From assembly GCF_001514195.1 (NCBI RefSeq), contig NZ_KQ948748.1:62001-126000 (forward strand): a stretch of DNA of 64,000 nucleotides. The letters run 5' to 3'. Positions within the stretch are counted from its first letter, which is position 1, and every line of letters begins with the position of its first letter. Below, piece by piece: positions 26,029-34,521 of this stretch. The stretch comes from Streptomyces griseorubiginosus (lineage in GTDB: Bacteria; Actinomycetota; Actinomycetes; Streptomycetales; Streptomycetaceae). The position numbers were made by a program, and so were the translations under genes. The notes beneath the pieces are model-generated. The model worked only from the letters and a program-made list of their open reading frames with translations, ran no database searches and was not told where the DNA came from.

Positions 26029-27096
26029 TCAGCGCCGGCGGCGGGCTGCGGAGTCGCGTTCAGCGACATGCCGGGCGACCGCGTCAACGCCAGGGCGGGC
26101 GTATCGCTCCAGGGAGCGGACGGAGGCGTGCCGGGAGCGGGCCAGCAGCATCGGGGTGGAGGTGCCGCCCTCGGCGTCGTGGGTGAGCGCGGAGTGCCGC
26201 AGCCGGTGCAGGGTCCAGCCGTCCAGGTCCTCGATGCCCTCGGGCGAGGCCAGCGGGTTGGCCAGCAACCGGGTGTTCTCCTCGAAGATCTCCTCGGCCC
26301 GGCGGTAGGAGAGCCGGGCCCGGCCGGTCTCCGGGCACACGTCGAGCGTCGGTGTCCCGGCCGGGGCCTTGCGGTCGGTAAGGAACAGCGGGCCGTGGGT
26401 GCGGCGGGCGATGAGTCGGGGCAGGAGCTGGGCGGTGCCGGACTGCCAGTGGATCCACTCGGTCGCCCCGCCCTCGGCGGTGATCCTGCCGCGCTTGTTC
26501 TGCGGGTACAGGTCTTCCACGTTCAGGCACAGCACCTCCTCGGCGCGGGCGGCGGACTCGTAGAGCATCTTCCAGAACGTCTTCTCCCGCAGGGCGACGT
26601 CCAGGCGCCACAGGGCGGCGATCTGGTTCTCCGCGAGGGATTTGGTGCGGTCCGGCGGGGCCGGCCGCCGCTCGATGCCGATCGTCGGGTCGCTCATGAT
26701 CCAGCCCTGGCACTGCCACCAGCCGATCGCCTTGCGGGCGATGGACAGTTCCCGGTTGACGGTGCCGGCGTCCATCTCGTCCGCCCGCGCTGCCGCCAGT
26801 TCGGCCAGCGCCTCGGGCAGTGCCGGGTCGTCGATCGCGGTGACCGGGAAGACGGGCGGCTTCGCGCCCCGGCGGGCGGGTCCGGTCGGCGCCGGTTCGC
26901 CGGCGAGCATCCATCCCCACGTCGTCAACGAGATCCGGTAGACCCGCGCGGAGGACTTGGCGATGCCCGCTCCGGTGAGGTACCGCTCGATGGCCGCGGT
27001 GTACGAGGCGGGCGGGACGGACAGGGGTACGACCCGGGCGGGCGGGAGGCGGAGCGCGCCCCCGTTCCCCAATTCGGTCGCTGGTTCGATCGTCAC
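26029..27096 (-). CDS. tyrosine recombinase (phage-integrase family)
   Basis: A 355-residue site-specific recombinase from GTG 27096. The N-terminal SAM-like core-binding domain (residues about 30-150) includes YTAAIERYLTGAGIAKSSAR. The catalytic domain has Arg I in ESAARAEEVLCLNVEDL near 215, the H-x-x-R box in TLHRLRHSALTHDAEGG near 295, and the His plus nucleophile Tyr in SRHASVRSLERYARPG near 325. All catalytic residues are present. Upstream lie three copies of a 13-base motif, which may be its binding or recombination sites. It follows thyA on the same strand with 80 bases between. Confidence 0.9.
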   Translation of the reverse strand: MTIEPATELGNGGALRLPPARVVPLSVPPASYTAAIERYLTGAGIAKSSARVYRISLTTWGWMLAGEPAPTGPARRGAKPPVFPVTAIDDPALPEALAELAAARADEMDAGTVNRELSIARKAIGWWQCQGWIMSDPTIGIERRPAPPDRTKSLAENQIAALWRLDVALREKTFWKMLYESAARAEEVLCLNVEDLYPQNKRGRITAEGGATEWIHWQSGTAQLLPRLIARRTHGPLFLTDRKAPAGTPTLDVCPETGRARLSYRRAEEIFEENTRLLANPLASPEGIEDLDGWTLHRLRHSALTHDAEGGTSTPMLLARSRHASVRSLERYARPGVDAVARHVAERDSAARRRR

Positions 27097-27118
27097 GCCT
27101 GCCCCGCCCTTCTGGCGC

Positions 27119-27131
27119 TGCCGCAGTAAAT
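27119..27131. repeat. 13-bp repeat copy 1 upstream of recombinase
   Basis: TGCCGCAGTAAAT begins 22 bases upstream of the recombinase start codon. The same 13 bases recur at 27197-27209 in direct orientation and at 27215-27227 inverted. Confidence 0.6.
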
Positions 27132-27196
27132 GCGTACACCTCGCCTGCGGCGGCCGGAGAGTCCACCACAGGTCGCGAAGATCACCGTAGAGGCTC

Positions 27197-27227
27197 TGCC
27201 GCAGTAAATCCGGTATTTACTGCGGCA
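27197..27227. repeat. 13-bp repeat copies 2 and 3 as a palindrome
   Basis: TGCCGCAGTAAAT (27197-27209) and its exact complement (27215-27227) flank five bases (CCGGT). This is the geometry of a tyrosine-recombinase core site, with two inverted 13-base arms around a short spacer. It could alternatively be an operator or terminator. Confidence 0.6.
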
Positions 27228-27887
27228 TCGTCCTGACGAGTCATCAGGCCAAGGAAGTCCGATAAGTCGACCTCGAAACGGAACCGAACCTACTGCCAAC
27301 CGCTGCACCGCCGGCCTTCACGGCGAACGCAGCCCCGAGCGTTACCCAGCGCTACATGTCCGTTCGCCGTAGCTATACGAGAGCAGGGCCTACACGGCGT
27401 TGGTACTAGAACTGGAACCCGACAGGTAGGGCAGGTCAAGATGTCACCCGACCGTGCAGCAGACCCAATCGAGCGGCGCCCGCCGTCTGCACTTGCGTAT
27501 ATCAGCCACCTGGCCCTGGAGAGATGAACTCGCCACGGCCTTCTGTCGCCTCGCCACGCTGCCCCGCCCGGTCGGCTGACCAGCATCATCACCTGCCCGC
27601 CCACGACTCGAAGGAGCTGGAGAACCCGACCACCGCGCCGGGACTCGACGATGCCCGAGCACTGAAATCGCGTCGCCCACCCGACATCTGACGATCAGCG
27701 ACTTTTTATCGCCCCAACCGAAACAGCGAGGTTAGGGTGTCGGCCGATTGCGCAGGCTTGCCGGGTCACGTTCGTTTCATGCGGGATGCAGACCGACGTA
27801 CCAGTGGGGTCGAAGCCCACGTTCGTGCACTCTCAGGGCCATCCTGCACCTCGAGCGTTGAACTTCCCGTCTACTAGGGAGGGTTGC
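27228..27887. other. gene-poor stretch upstream of the recombinase
   Basis: About 660 bases with lower GC than the surroundings in places (for example GACTTTTTATCGCC near 27700). No frame has convincing coding character. No tRNA-like cloverleaf is apparent. Confidence 0.45.
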
Positions 27888-28007
27888 ATGATGGCCCACC
27901 TTGCGGACAGGGAGCGAAAACCCATCGGTATACGCCCCGGCGCACTCCCTCACCTTGATCGGCTACACCAGGTCAAGGGGCGCCATCGTGATCTCGGGCG
28001 TGTGTAG
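27888..28007 (+). CDS. possible 39-residue peptide
   Basis: ATG 27888 follows a strong AGGGAGGG ribosome binding site at ideal spacing. The frame encodes 39 mostly charged residues (MMAHLADRERKPIGIRPGAL, then a basic tail ending DLGRV). There is no signal peptide, membrane segment or known family. Only the ribosome binding site argues for it. Confidence 0.25.
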   Translation: MMAHLADRERKPIGIRPGALPHLDRLHQVKGRHRDLGRV

Positions 28008-28118
28008 TTACGGAACCGGAAGTGCCGCTGAGATTGGTCATGGTTGGCAGCACACCGGCTGAGGGCTTCGCAGGTGTTCGTGGAAGGCCCGCTGGGCGGG
28101 CCCGGGGCTGGCTACGGG

Positions 28119-28312
28119 GTGGAGTTTTTGACTGACGAACAGGCCGAGACGTACGGGACTTTGCCGAGGTTCCGACGTCCTGAGCTGGAGCATTTCTTCT
28201 TTCTCGACGATGACGACCGGGACCTGATTGCGCTGCGTCGTTCGGACGGGCACCGGTTCGGCATGGCGGTGCAGATCGGGACGGTCCGCTACATCGGCCG
28301 ATTCCGCAGGTG
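28119..28312 (+). pseudogene. Tn3-family transposase, N-terminal fragment
   Basis: From GTG 28119 the frame reads VEFLTDEQAETYGTLPRF, RRPELEHFFFLDDDDRDLIA, LRRSDGHRFGMAVQIGTVRY and IGRFRR. This is the conserved N-terminus (DUF4158) of Tn3 TnpA. It then breaks into an opposite-strand acetyltransferase remnant. It covers about 65 residues of a protein of roughly 1000. Confidence 0.8.
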
Positions 28313-28455
28313 TGTAGCTCCGGCGATGCCAGCAGGTCGACGAACGCCACGCGCTCCCGGGCCTCGGACTGGCGTAGCACGAGCCGCTCGGTCTTGATCG
28401 GACCAGACGGCCAGGCGACGGATCCCAGTTCAGCCACGATGGAAAGTCCACTCAT
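28313..28455 (-). pseudogene. GNAT N-acetyltransferase, N-terminal stub
   Basis: From ATG 28455 about 48 residues read MSGLSIVAELGSVAWPSG, then PIKTERLVLRQSEARERVAF and VDLLASPELHT. The TERLVLR motif is the usual first strand of GNAT enzymes of the RimJ type. The rest is replaced by the Tn3 fragment, so no acetyl-CoA site remains. The Tn3 end therefore lies at or near 28313. Confidence 0.65.
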
Positions 28456-28595
28456 GAGCGAGGAGGCTGAGGACGACTTTTCGCCTACCAGCAGTCCTCG
28501 CCGGCAGATGACGGGGCAAAGCGGCACGGAGTGGTGCGCATGCGGGCCGCAGCCCCCATCGCGCACCGCCCCGCCCTTTCAAGATGCCGGCGTCC

Positions 28596-29861
28596 TCAGA
28601 AGGCGTTCAGCCCGTTCGGCGTCCCGTTGCCGGTGGGGCCGTCGTACCCCTCCACAGCCGTGCACAGGTAGTCGCCGTCGCAGTTGCCGTTGCTGCCGCC
28701 GACCACGTCGTTGAGGCCGGCCGCCGCGCCGTCGGAGTAGAACCGGGAGGCGTCGGGGAAGGCCGAGGGATTGCCGGCCAGGCCGATCAGCCCGGCGACG
28801 AACGGAGAGGACGCACTCGTGCCGCCCACCACCGCCCATCCCGCCCGCCGCCCGGTGGTGTTGTACGTCGCGACCCCAGTCTGCGGGTCGGCGACGGCGG
28901 ACACGTCCGCTACGGTGCGACCCGGGCAGTCGGTGTCCTGCTGCCAGGCCGGTTTGGCGAACCACGCGGAACAGCCGCTGCCCGCCCCGGCCCAGGCTGT
29001 TTCCTGCCAGCCTCTGTCGTTGCCTGCCCGGGTCAGCGTGGTGCCGCCCACCGCGATGACTCCTGGATAGGCCGCCGGAGAGTTCGGCGCTCCGTAACCG
29101 GCATCGCCGGAGGATGCCACCACCGCCACTCCGGGGTGGCTGTAATGCTGGGCGAAGGCGTTGTCTCCGTTCCGTTCGGTTCCTCCGTAGCTGTTGGACA
29201 CCTCGTTCGCGCCCAGGGCGACGGCGGTGTCCTCGGCCTGCGCCAGGTCCGCCGGTGTGGGCTCGTCCCCCTCGACGAGCAGGATGTGGCACTCGGGGCA
29301 GGCCGCGGACACCATGTCGAGGTCGAGCGCCGTCTCGGTGGCCCAGCCGGTGGTGCCCGCCGACTGCGGCAGCGGGCTCGGCTGACCGCTCTGGTTTACC
29401 TTGCGGAAGCAGCCGTTGGCGGTGGTGCAGGGCGGCAGCCCGTAGGTGGCGCGGTAGACGGCGAGGTCGGCCTCGGCGGTGGGGTCGTCGTAGGCGTCGA
29501 CGAGCGCGACGGTCTGGTCGGCACCGCCAGTGGTGGGCAGGTGGTACGCCGAGTGCAGGTCCGCCGGACCGTACCCGGCGGGGAGGGCCGAGTCGGCGGC
29601 ACCCGCTGCGGCGGCGGGGCCGCGCACGCCCCGGCCGCCGGAGACGTCGGTGCGGACCTCCGTCAGGCAGCGGACCTCGCCGGCTGGTACCGGTCCGCAG
29701 GCGTTCTCGACGTTGGCCGGCAAGATGGTGTGCGCGCTGCCGGAGGTCGTGCCGGGCGCGGCCGCCTGGACGGCGCCGGCGGCGCCTATCGTCAGGGCGA
29801 GCGGCAGCAAGAGGGTTGCGGCGGTCCGCAGGGTGCGGCACGCGCGGCTACCGGTTCTCAT
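28596..29861 (-). CDS. secreted S53-family (sedolisin) serine-carboxyl protease
   Basis: A 421-residue protease from ATG 29861, with GGAG twelve bases upstream. The signal peptide (TLRTAATLLLPLALTIGAAG) ends near VQAAA at residue 34. The catalytic Glu and Asp are in TGWATETALDLDMVSA. The oxyanion-hole Asp is in VVASSGDAGYGAPN, and the nucleophile Ser is in VVGGTSASSPFVAG near residue 365. The usual long S53 prodomain is short or absent here. The enzyme lacks an obvious calcium-site tail except GNCDGDYLCTAVEGYDGP, so it belongs to the shorter Streptomyces sedolisins. A large secreted protein gene lies 35 bases upstream on the same strand, probably in the same transcript. Confidence 0.9.
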   Translation of the reverse strand: MRTGSRACRTLRTAATLLLPLALTIGAAGAVQAAAPGTTSGSAHTILPANVENACGPVPAGEVRCLTEVRTDVSGGRGVRGPAAAAGAADSALPAGYGPADLHSAYHLPTTGGADQTVALVDAYDDPTAEADLAVYRATYGLPPCTTANGCFRKVNQSGQPSPLPQSAGTTGWATETALDLDMVSAACPECHILLVEGDEPTPADLAQAEDTAVALGANEVSNSYGGTERNGDNAFAQHYSHPGVAVVASSGDAGYGAPNSPAAYPGVIAVGGTTLTRAGNDRGWQETAWAGAGSGCSAWFAKPAWQQDTDCPGRTVADVSAVADPQTGVATYNTTGRRAGWAVVGGTSASSPFVAGLIGLAGNPSAFPDASRFYSDGAAAGLNDVVGGSNGNCDGDYLCTAVEGYDGPTGNGTPNGLNAF

Positions 29862-29896
29862 CGCGGAAGGTGTCTCCTTGTGGGGAGGTACGGGGT

Positions 29897-32272
29897 TCAT
29901 GAGGTGGTGGCGGCGACGGTGTAGGCGTGCAGCACCGTCTGGCTGAGGGTGTCGCCGGCGGCATCGGCGGCGGTGACCCGGATCGAGGGGTTGGTGCCGC
30001 GCGCGGCGGCCGGGTTGGTCCAGTGGGCCTGGTAGTGGCCGACGGAGCCGGTGACCGTGGCGTTGTGCCAGGTCTGGCCGGCGTCGAAGGAGACCTGGAC
30101 GGTGGCGGAGGTGATCGCGGCCCGCGAGCCGGCGCCCTGGTAGGTCACGTGGCCGATCTCCACACCCATGCTCTGTTCGGTGCAGTGGCTGGTGCCGGTG
30201 CCGTCGGTGGCCAGGTCGTAGTGCGCGGTGAGCAGCGGCAGGACCAGGCAGGGCGTGCTGTCGGACTGGCCCGCGCAGGACAGCTTGTCCGGCAGCAGGG
30301 ATTCGGTGTCCGCCGCCGAGGGTAGGCCGAAGGTCAGCTCGGTGTGGCTGCTGGTGGATTGGCTGACGGAGGTTTCCGCGCTGGAGTCCTGGTCGGCGAC
30401 GAGTCGGTAGCGGGCGCCGGGCGCGTCCTGGCCTTCGGCGTAAACGCCGGGGCCGTCCTCGCTGTCCACCAGGGTGCCGTCGCGGTAGAGACTGGCCTGG
30501 TCCACGGGATGGGTGTCGGCATAGGCGCTGGAGCCGCCGGTGTGGCCGGGATCGCTGTCGGTCGTCTCCAGGAGGGCCAGCAGGTCGCCGTCCGCGACGC
30601 ATGCCTCACAGATCCCGGCGGGGATCGTGTCCGGGTACTGGCCCAGGCCCAGAGCCAGCGGTCCGTGCGCCCAGGCCACCGAGTAGTTGTCTCCGGACTG
30701 CACGGTGCGCTCCCCTATGAAGACAAGGCCACCGGTGAACGACTCCTGGAGCCAGTCACCTCCGTTGAAGGTGCTCAGGTAGTCCGTGAGGCGGGCGGGC
30801 ATGGTCTGGGTCGCGACGGCCGACCACATGGCGGGTGTGTTCGAGGTGAGTTCGTTGCTGGCCACCTGGCCGTCCGCGGGGCTGGCCGGGTCGCGGTCGT
30901 AGCGTTGCGTCACGGCGGCGAGTTGCCCGGTGGTGACGTGGATCCGCTGGTCGGCGGGGACGTTGTCGGCGGCTGCCGAGTCGAGGTCGTAGCGGTAGCT
31001 GCCGGTGGCGTCGGGCGCGTGGCCGGACCACTGCTCGGTGTAGCCGACCGCTCCGACGGCGGCCGCCGGCTGGGCGTTGACGTAGACCGGGGTGCCGTCG
31101 GCGGTGGTGGCCCAGACGGTCGGGGCGTACTCGAGCGCTACCTGCCCGGTGGCGTCGGTCCGGGCCCAGTTGGCGCTGATGAAGTCGGCGTCGGCCGGGC
31201 GGGGGGTGCCGGCGGTCAGCGACGCTGTGGCCGTGCGCGCGTCCAGGTCCTCGGTAGTGGCCCCGGACACGGTGAAGTCGGTGAGGGTGACCAGGGACTG
31301 TGCGGTGACGTCGCCCGCCGCGTCGTATGTCGGCACCGGTATGGCGGCGCTGTAGTGGCCGTCGGGGACCGCCACCTTCTCGACGCCGTCGACGACCGGG
31401 AGCGCGGCCGTGAACGTGGTCGCGTCGTCGGTGTTGGTCAGCAGTACCGTGCCGGTGGCTCCGGCGCCGGAGCGGTCCTCGACGTTCAGGGTGAGGATAT
31501 TGAGTTTGTAGCCGTTTGAGGTGCCGCTTCGAAGGCTGTCCGCGGAGGTGCCCGCCGACGCGGTCGTGTGGGCCGCGCCGGTCCTGCCGACCGACGCCAC
31601 TCCCTGGAACAGCGGAGTGGTGCCGGGCTTGCGGCCTGCTTCGACGTCGGCGCCGATGCGCTGCTTCAGCAGCCGCGCCAGTTTCCTGCCCGAGGTGGCG
31701 GTGGCGTAGCCGTGTGCCGAGGCGCCCTGTCCCGCCGGGGCGCCGGCGGGTGCCGGGGTTGTGGTGGTCAGCGTCAGCCCGGTCGGCGCGGTCGGCCGGG
31801 TACCGGCGGTGAAGGACACGGTCACCGGCACCCGGTCGGCGGCCGAGGGATCCTTCACCAGCGCGGTGACGTCGAACAGGGACAGGTCCAACTGCCGTCC
31901 TGCGTACGGTTCGGCGGACGCCGGAATCACGTACCGGTCGCCGGAAGCGTCTTGGAAGGAGGCGAACGCGCCGTCTCCGGCCGCGCGCGAGGCCGGACGC
32001 ACGGCCAGGACGTCCCGGCCGGACGCAGTGGTGGTGACGGCGACCCGGTCACCGGTCACCAGCGTGACGTACTGGGTACGGGTTTTCGCCATGGCCGGGA
32101 ATGCACTGCCCGGAGCGGCGGCGAGCGCGGTGCTGCCCGTCACCACCGCGGTGCAGGCGACGAGGCCGAGAGTGGCGGCTGCGGTGAGCAGCGTACGGAA
32201 GGTCCGGCCCCGTTTCCGGAGCGATGGGGCCTCTTTCGGTGGAACGGGCCACTCAATCGTCGATACATCCAT
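29897..32272 (-). CDS. large secreted protein resembling an S8 protease without its catalytic domain
   Basis: A 791-residue protein from ATG 32272, preceded by GGAGA. A twin-basic N-terminus (LRKRGRTFRTLL) and hydrophobic stretch end at TALAAAPG near residue 52. Residues 60-200 (QYVTLVTGDRVAVTTTASGR, then LDLSLFDVTALVKD) resemble the N-terminal pro-region of the large Streptomyces S8 subtilases. The following residues (QGVASVGRTGAAH) mark the position where their DxG/H/S catalytic domain should start. Instead the sequence passes to the C-terminal beta domains (NGYKLNILTLNVEDRSGAG onward) with no subtilisin Asp, His or Ser motifs. A possible role is as inhibitor, chaperone or surface protein for the adjacent S53 protease; this is inference. 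Confidence 0.75.
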   Translation of the reverse strand: MDVSTIEWPVPPKEAPSLRKRGRTFRTLLTAAATLGLVACTAVVTGSTALAAAPGSAFPAMAKTRTQYVTLVTGDRVAVTTTASGRDVLAVRPASRAAGDGAFASFQDASGDRYVIPASAEPYAGRQLDLSLFDVTALVKDPSAADRVPVTVSFTAGTRPTAPTGLTLTTTTPAPAGAPAGQGASAHGYATATSGRKLARLLKQRIGADVEAGRKPGTTPLFQGVASVGRTGAAHTTASAGTSADSLRSGTSNGYKLNILTLNVEDRSGAGATGTVLLTNTDDATTFTAALPVVDGVEKVAVPDGHYSAAIPVPTYDAAGDVTAQSLVTLTDFTVSGATTEDLDARTATASLTAGTPRPADADFISANWARTDATGQVALEYAPTVWATTADGTPVYVNAQPAAAVGAVGYTEQWSGHAPDATGSYRYDLDSAAADNVPADQRIHVTTGQLAAVTQRYDRDPASPADGQVASNELTSNTPAMWSAVATQTMPARLTDYLSTFNGGDWLQESFTGGLVFIGERTVQSGDNYSVAWAHGPLALGLGQYPDTIPAGICEACVADGDLLALLETTDSDPGHTGGSSAYADTHPVDQASLYRDGTLVDSEDGPGVYAEGQDAPGARYRLVADQDSSAETSVSQSTSSHTELTFGLPSAADTESLLPDKLSCAGQSDSTPCLVLPLLTAHYDLATDGTGTSHCTEQSMGVEIGHVTYQGAGSRAAITSATVQVSFDAGQTWHNATVTGSVGHYQAHWTNPAAARGTNPSIRVTAADAAGDTLSQTVLHAYTVAATTS

Positions 32273-32739
32273 GCGTGCGCGTGTCTCCTTGGTCGAGGTT
32301 GTGTTGCGCAAGGGGGCCTTCTTTGCAGGACAGTGGCGGCGACCTTTTAGGATCTTGCTGTCAACGTGCAAAGCCTTGGTCATTTCGGTGTGGTGGCCAT
32401 GCTCCCGCGGTGTACAAAAGTGCAAACCCCCGCCGGACCGCGGGCGGCGAAAAGCCCCCTGAACCTGATGACCCTCGACGTCGCGTCATCGGATTCCGGA
32501 ACGTTCGGGATATGCCGTCGAATTCGGCCAGATGGTGCGCTGCGACGGGTCGTTCTCGTAAGAAGTCCCTCGATCGTGGATTGTGTACGGTCAATGACTA
32601 AGCTTGACGTTTATCGTCCGTGGTCGAACACGGCCTCGAACTTGCTGACGTCTTCGTCTGAGTGTCTGACGTGAGAGCGGCCTTCGCCTGATCCTGTGCT
32701 CCGTCACAGAGGCACTTGACCAGTACGAAGGCCGTAGCA

Positions 32740-33690
32740 ATGAGTCTGCTGCAGCGGGATGTCCCGGGGGATGCGTTTGCCGAACTGTCATGCTTCCGGT
32801 CGGAGTTCTATGCCTGCCTGACCCAGCGGCCTGACGCCTTGTTCGAGCTGGGTGACGCCTTGCTGTGTTCGGACGGCCCGGTGAAAACGCTGGTCGAACT
32901 GTCCCTGGCACCTGAACATCGGCGCGGGCATGGCGCGTTGTACGGCGGGTTGAACCGTGGGCGTCTTGATGTGTCTCGGTTGCGCCGGGCTCTGACACGA
33001 TTACCGCTTCCCCGGACGGCGGAGGGGCGGCTGGTCCTGGCGGTCGATGTGAGCAACTGGCTGCGGCCGGATGCAAATACCGGCCCGGACCGGCTGTTCT
33101 GTCACACATACGGTCGAGGCAGGGGCTCGGCCCAGATGATTCCCGGGTGGCCCTACTCATTCGTCGCTGCCCTGGAGCAGGGTCGGACGTCGTGGACCGC
33201 CGTGCTGGACGTGGTCCGGCTGTGTCCGTGGGACGACATCATCGCCGTCACCGCCGCCCAGTCCGGGAAGTATTCCAGCGGTTGTATGTGGCAGGCCAGT
33301 GGCGGATCGGCGACCCGCCCGTCCTGGTCGTTGTCGATGCCGGCTATGACGTGACCCGCCTGGCTTTCCTGCTCGCGGACCTGCCCGTTGAGCTGCTGGG
33401 TCGGATGCGTTCGGACCGCGTCCTGTGCTTCCCGCCCGCGCCGCAGCCGGCGGGCAAACGCGGGCGCAAGCCCAAGCGCGGGGCGGAGTTCGCGTTCGAG
33501 GATGCAGCCACTCAGCCGGTCCAGTCTGTGACCACGGTGACCGAGACCACCCACTACGGGAAGGCCGTCGCTACTGCCTGGGACCGCCTGCACCCGCTGC
33601 TGGTTCGGCGCTCGGCCTGGGCCGACTGTCCCGATGGGGAGCTGCCGGTCATCGAAGGCACCGTCATCCGTCTTCAGGTCGACCGTCTCC
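32740..33690 (+). pseudogene. transposase (IS701-like DDE), frameshifted and truncated
   Basis: From ATG 32740 the frame reads MSLLQRDVPGDAFAELSCFR, LVLAVDVSNWLRPDANTGPD with the first Asp, and RGRGSAQMIPGWPYSFVAAL. Near 33270 it shifts one frame and continues REVFQRLYVAGQWRIGDPPV, VLVVVDAGYDVTRLAFLLAD with the second Asp, and VELLGRMRSDRVLCFPPAP. The gene is cut at about 33690 by an IS5-type element on the other strand, before the catalytic Glu. It belongs to the Streptomyces transposases with the VDVSNWLRPDA motif. It is inactive. Confidence 0.8.
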
Positions 33691-34454
33691 GTGGAGAGCG
33701 CTGTCGTCGCGGATCTCCCAGCGGATGCGCAGTCGGCGGAACCAGTGCAGCAGTGCAAAGCTCTGCTCGACCACCCAGCGGTGCACGCCCAGTCCCGAGC
33801 CGTGCTGGACGCCGCGCCGCGCGATGACCGGGGTGATTCCCAGGGCCCGCACCTGATTTCGGTACTTGTCGTGGTCGTAGCCGCGGTCGGCGTAGAGCGC
33901 GACCGGTCGTCGTCGGGGCCGTCCTCGTCGGCCGCGTATGGGCGGGACGGCCTGGAGCAGGGGGATGAGCTGGGTGACGTCGTTACGGTTTCCGCCGGTC
34001 AGCGATACCGCCAGCGGGATGCCGTGCCCTTCGGTGATCAGATGGTGCTTGGAGCCTGTTCGGGCACGGTCGACCGGGCTCGGTCCTGTTTTGGGCCGCC
34101 TTTGAGCGCCCGGACGTGCGAGCCGTCGATCACCGCCCTCGACCAGTTCAGCGCGCCGGCGGCGTTCAGCTCGGCCAGGAGCGACTCGTGCAACCGCCGC
34201 CAGACGCCCGCGTCGTTCCAGTCACGCAGGCGCCGCCAGCAGGTCATGCCCGAGCCGAAGCCCAGCTCCTGGGGCAAGAACTCCCACGGAATGCCGGTGT
34301 ACAGCACGAACAGGATGCCCGAAAGCACCTTCCGGTCGTCCAGACGCTTGCGACCGGGGTGATCCGTACGGCGCGGCACAATCGGCAGCAAAGGCTCGAT
34401 CCGCTCCCACAGCCCATCCGGCAAGATCCGCGGCGGCCGCCCACCCCTTCTCAT
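33664..34454 (-). mobile_element. IS5-family element with two-frame transposase
   Basis: ATG 34454 starts OrfA (RPPRILPDGLWERIEPLLPI, IPWEFLPQELGFGSGMTCWR, and AVIDGSHVRALKGGPK with the first Asp). At CCAAAAC near 34092 the reading changes by one base to OrfB (TGPSPVDRARTGSKHHLITE, PLAVSLTGGNRNDVTQLIPL, and VALYADRGYDHDKYR with the second Asp), then GVHRWVVEQSFALLHWFRRL with the catalytic Glu region. A slip on the A tract is how many IS5 (IS427-group) elements make their transposase, so the shift may be natural. The C-terminus after EIRDD is altered at the junction with the other transposase, so the end is probably truncated. Confidence 0.8.
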
Positions 34455-34521
34455 GTCCAGGCTAACAACCCATCAGACACCAACATCCAAGGCGAGTTGC
34501 AACATTCTGTTAGGAGTTCTT

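Noticed and set aside
27097..28100. tRNA attachment site for the tyrosine recombinase
   Set aside because: I found no cloverleaf-like sequence or T-loop motif next to the recombinase. The 13-bp repeats are the only candidate sites.
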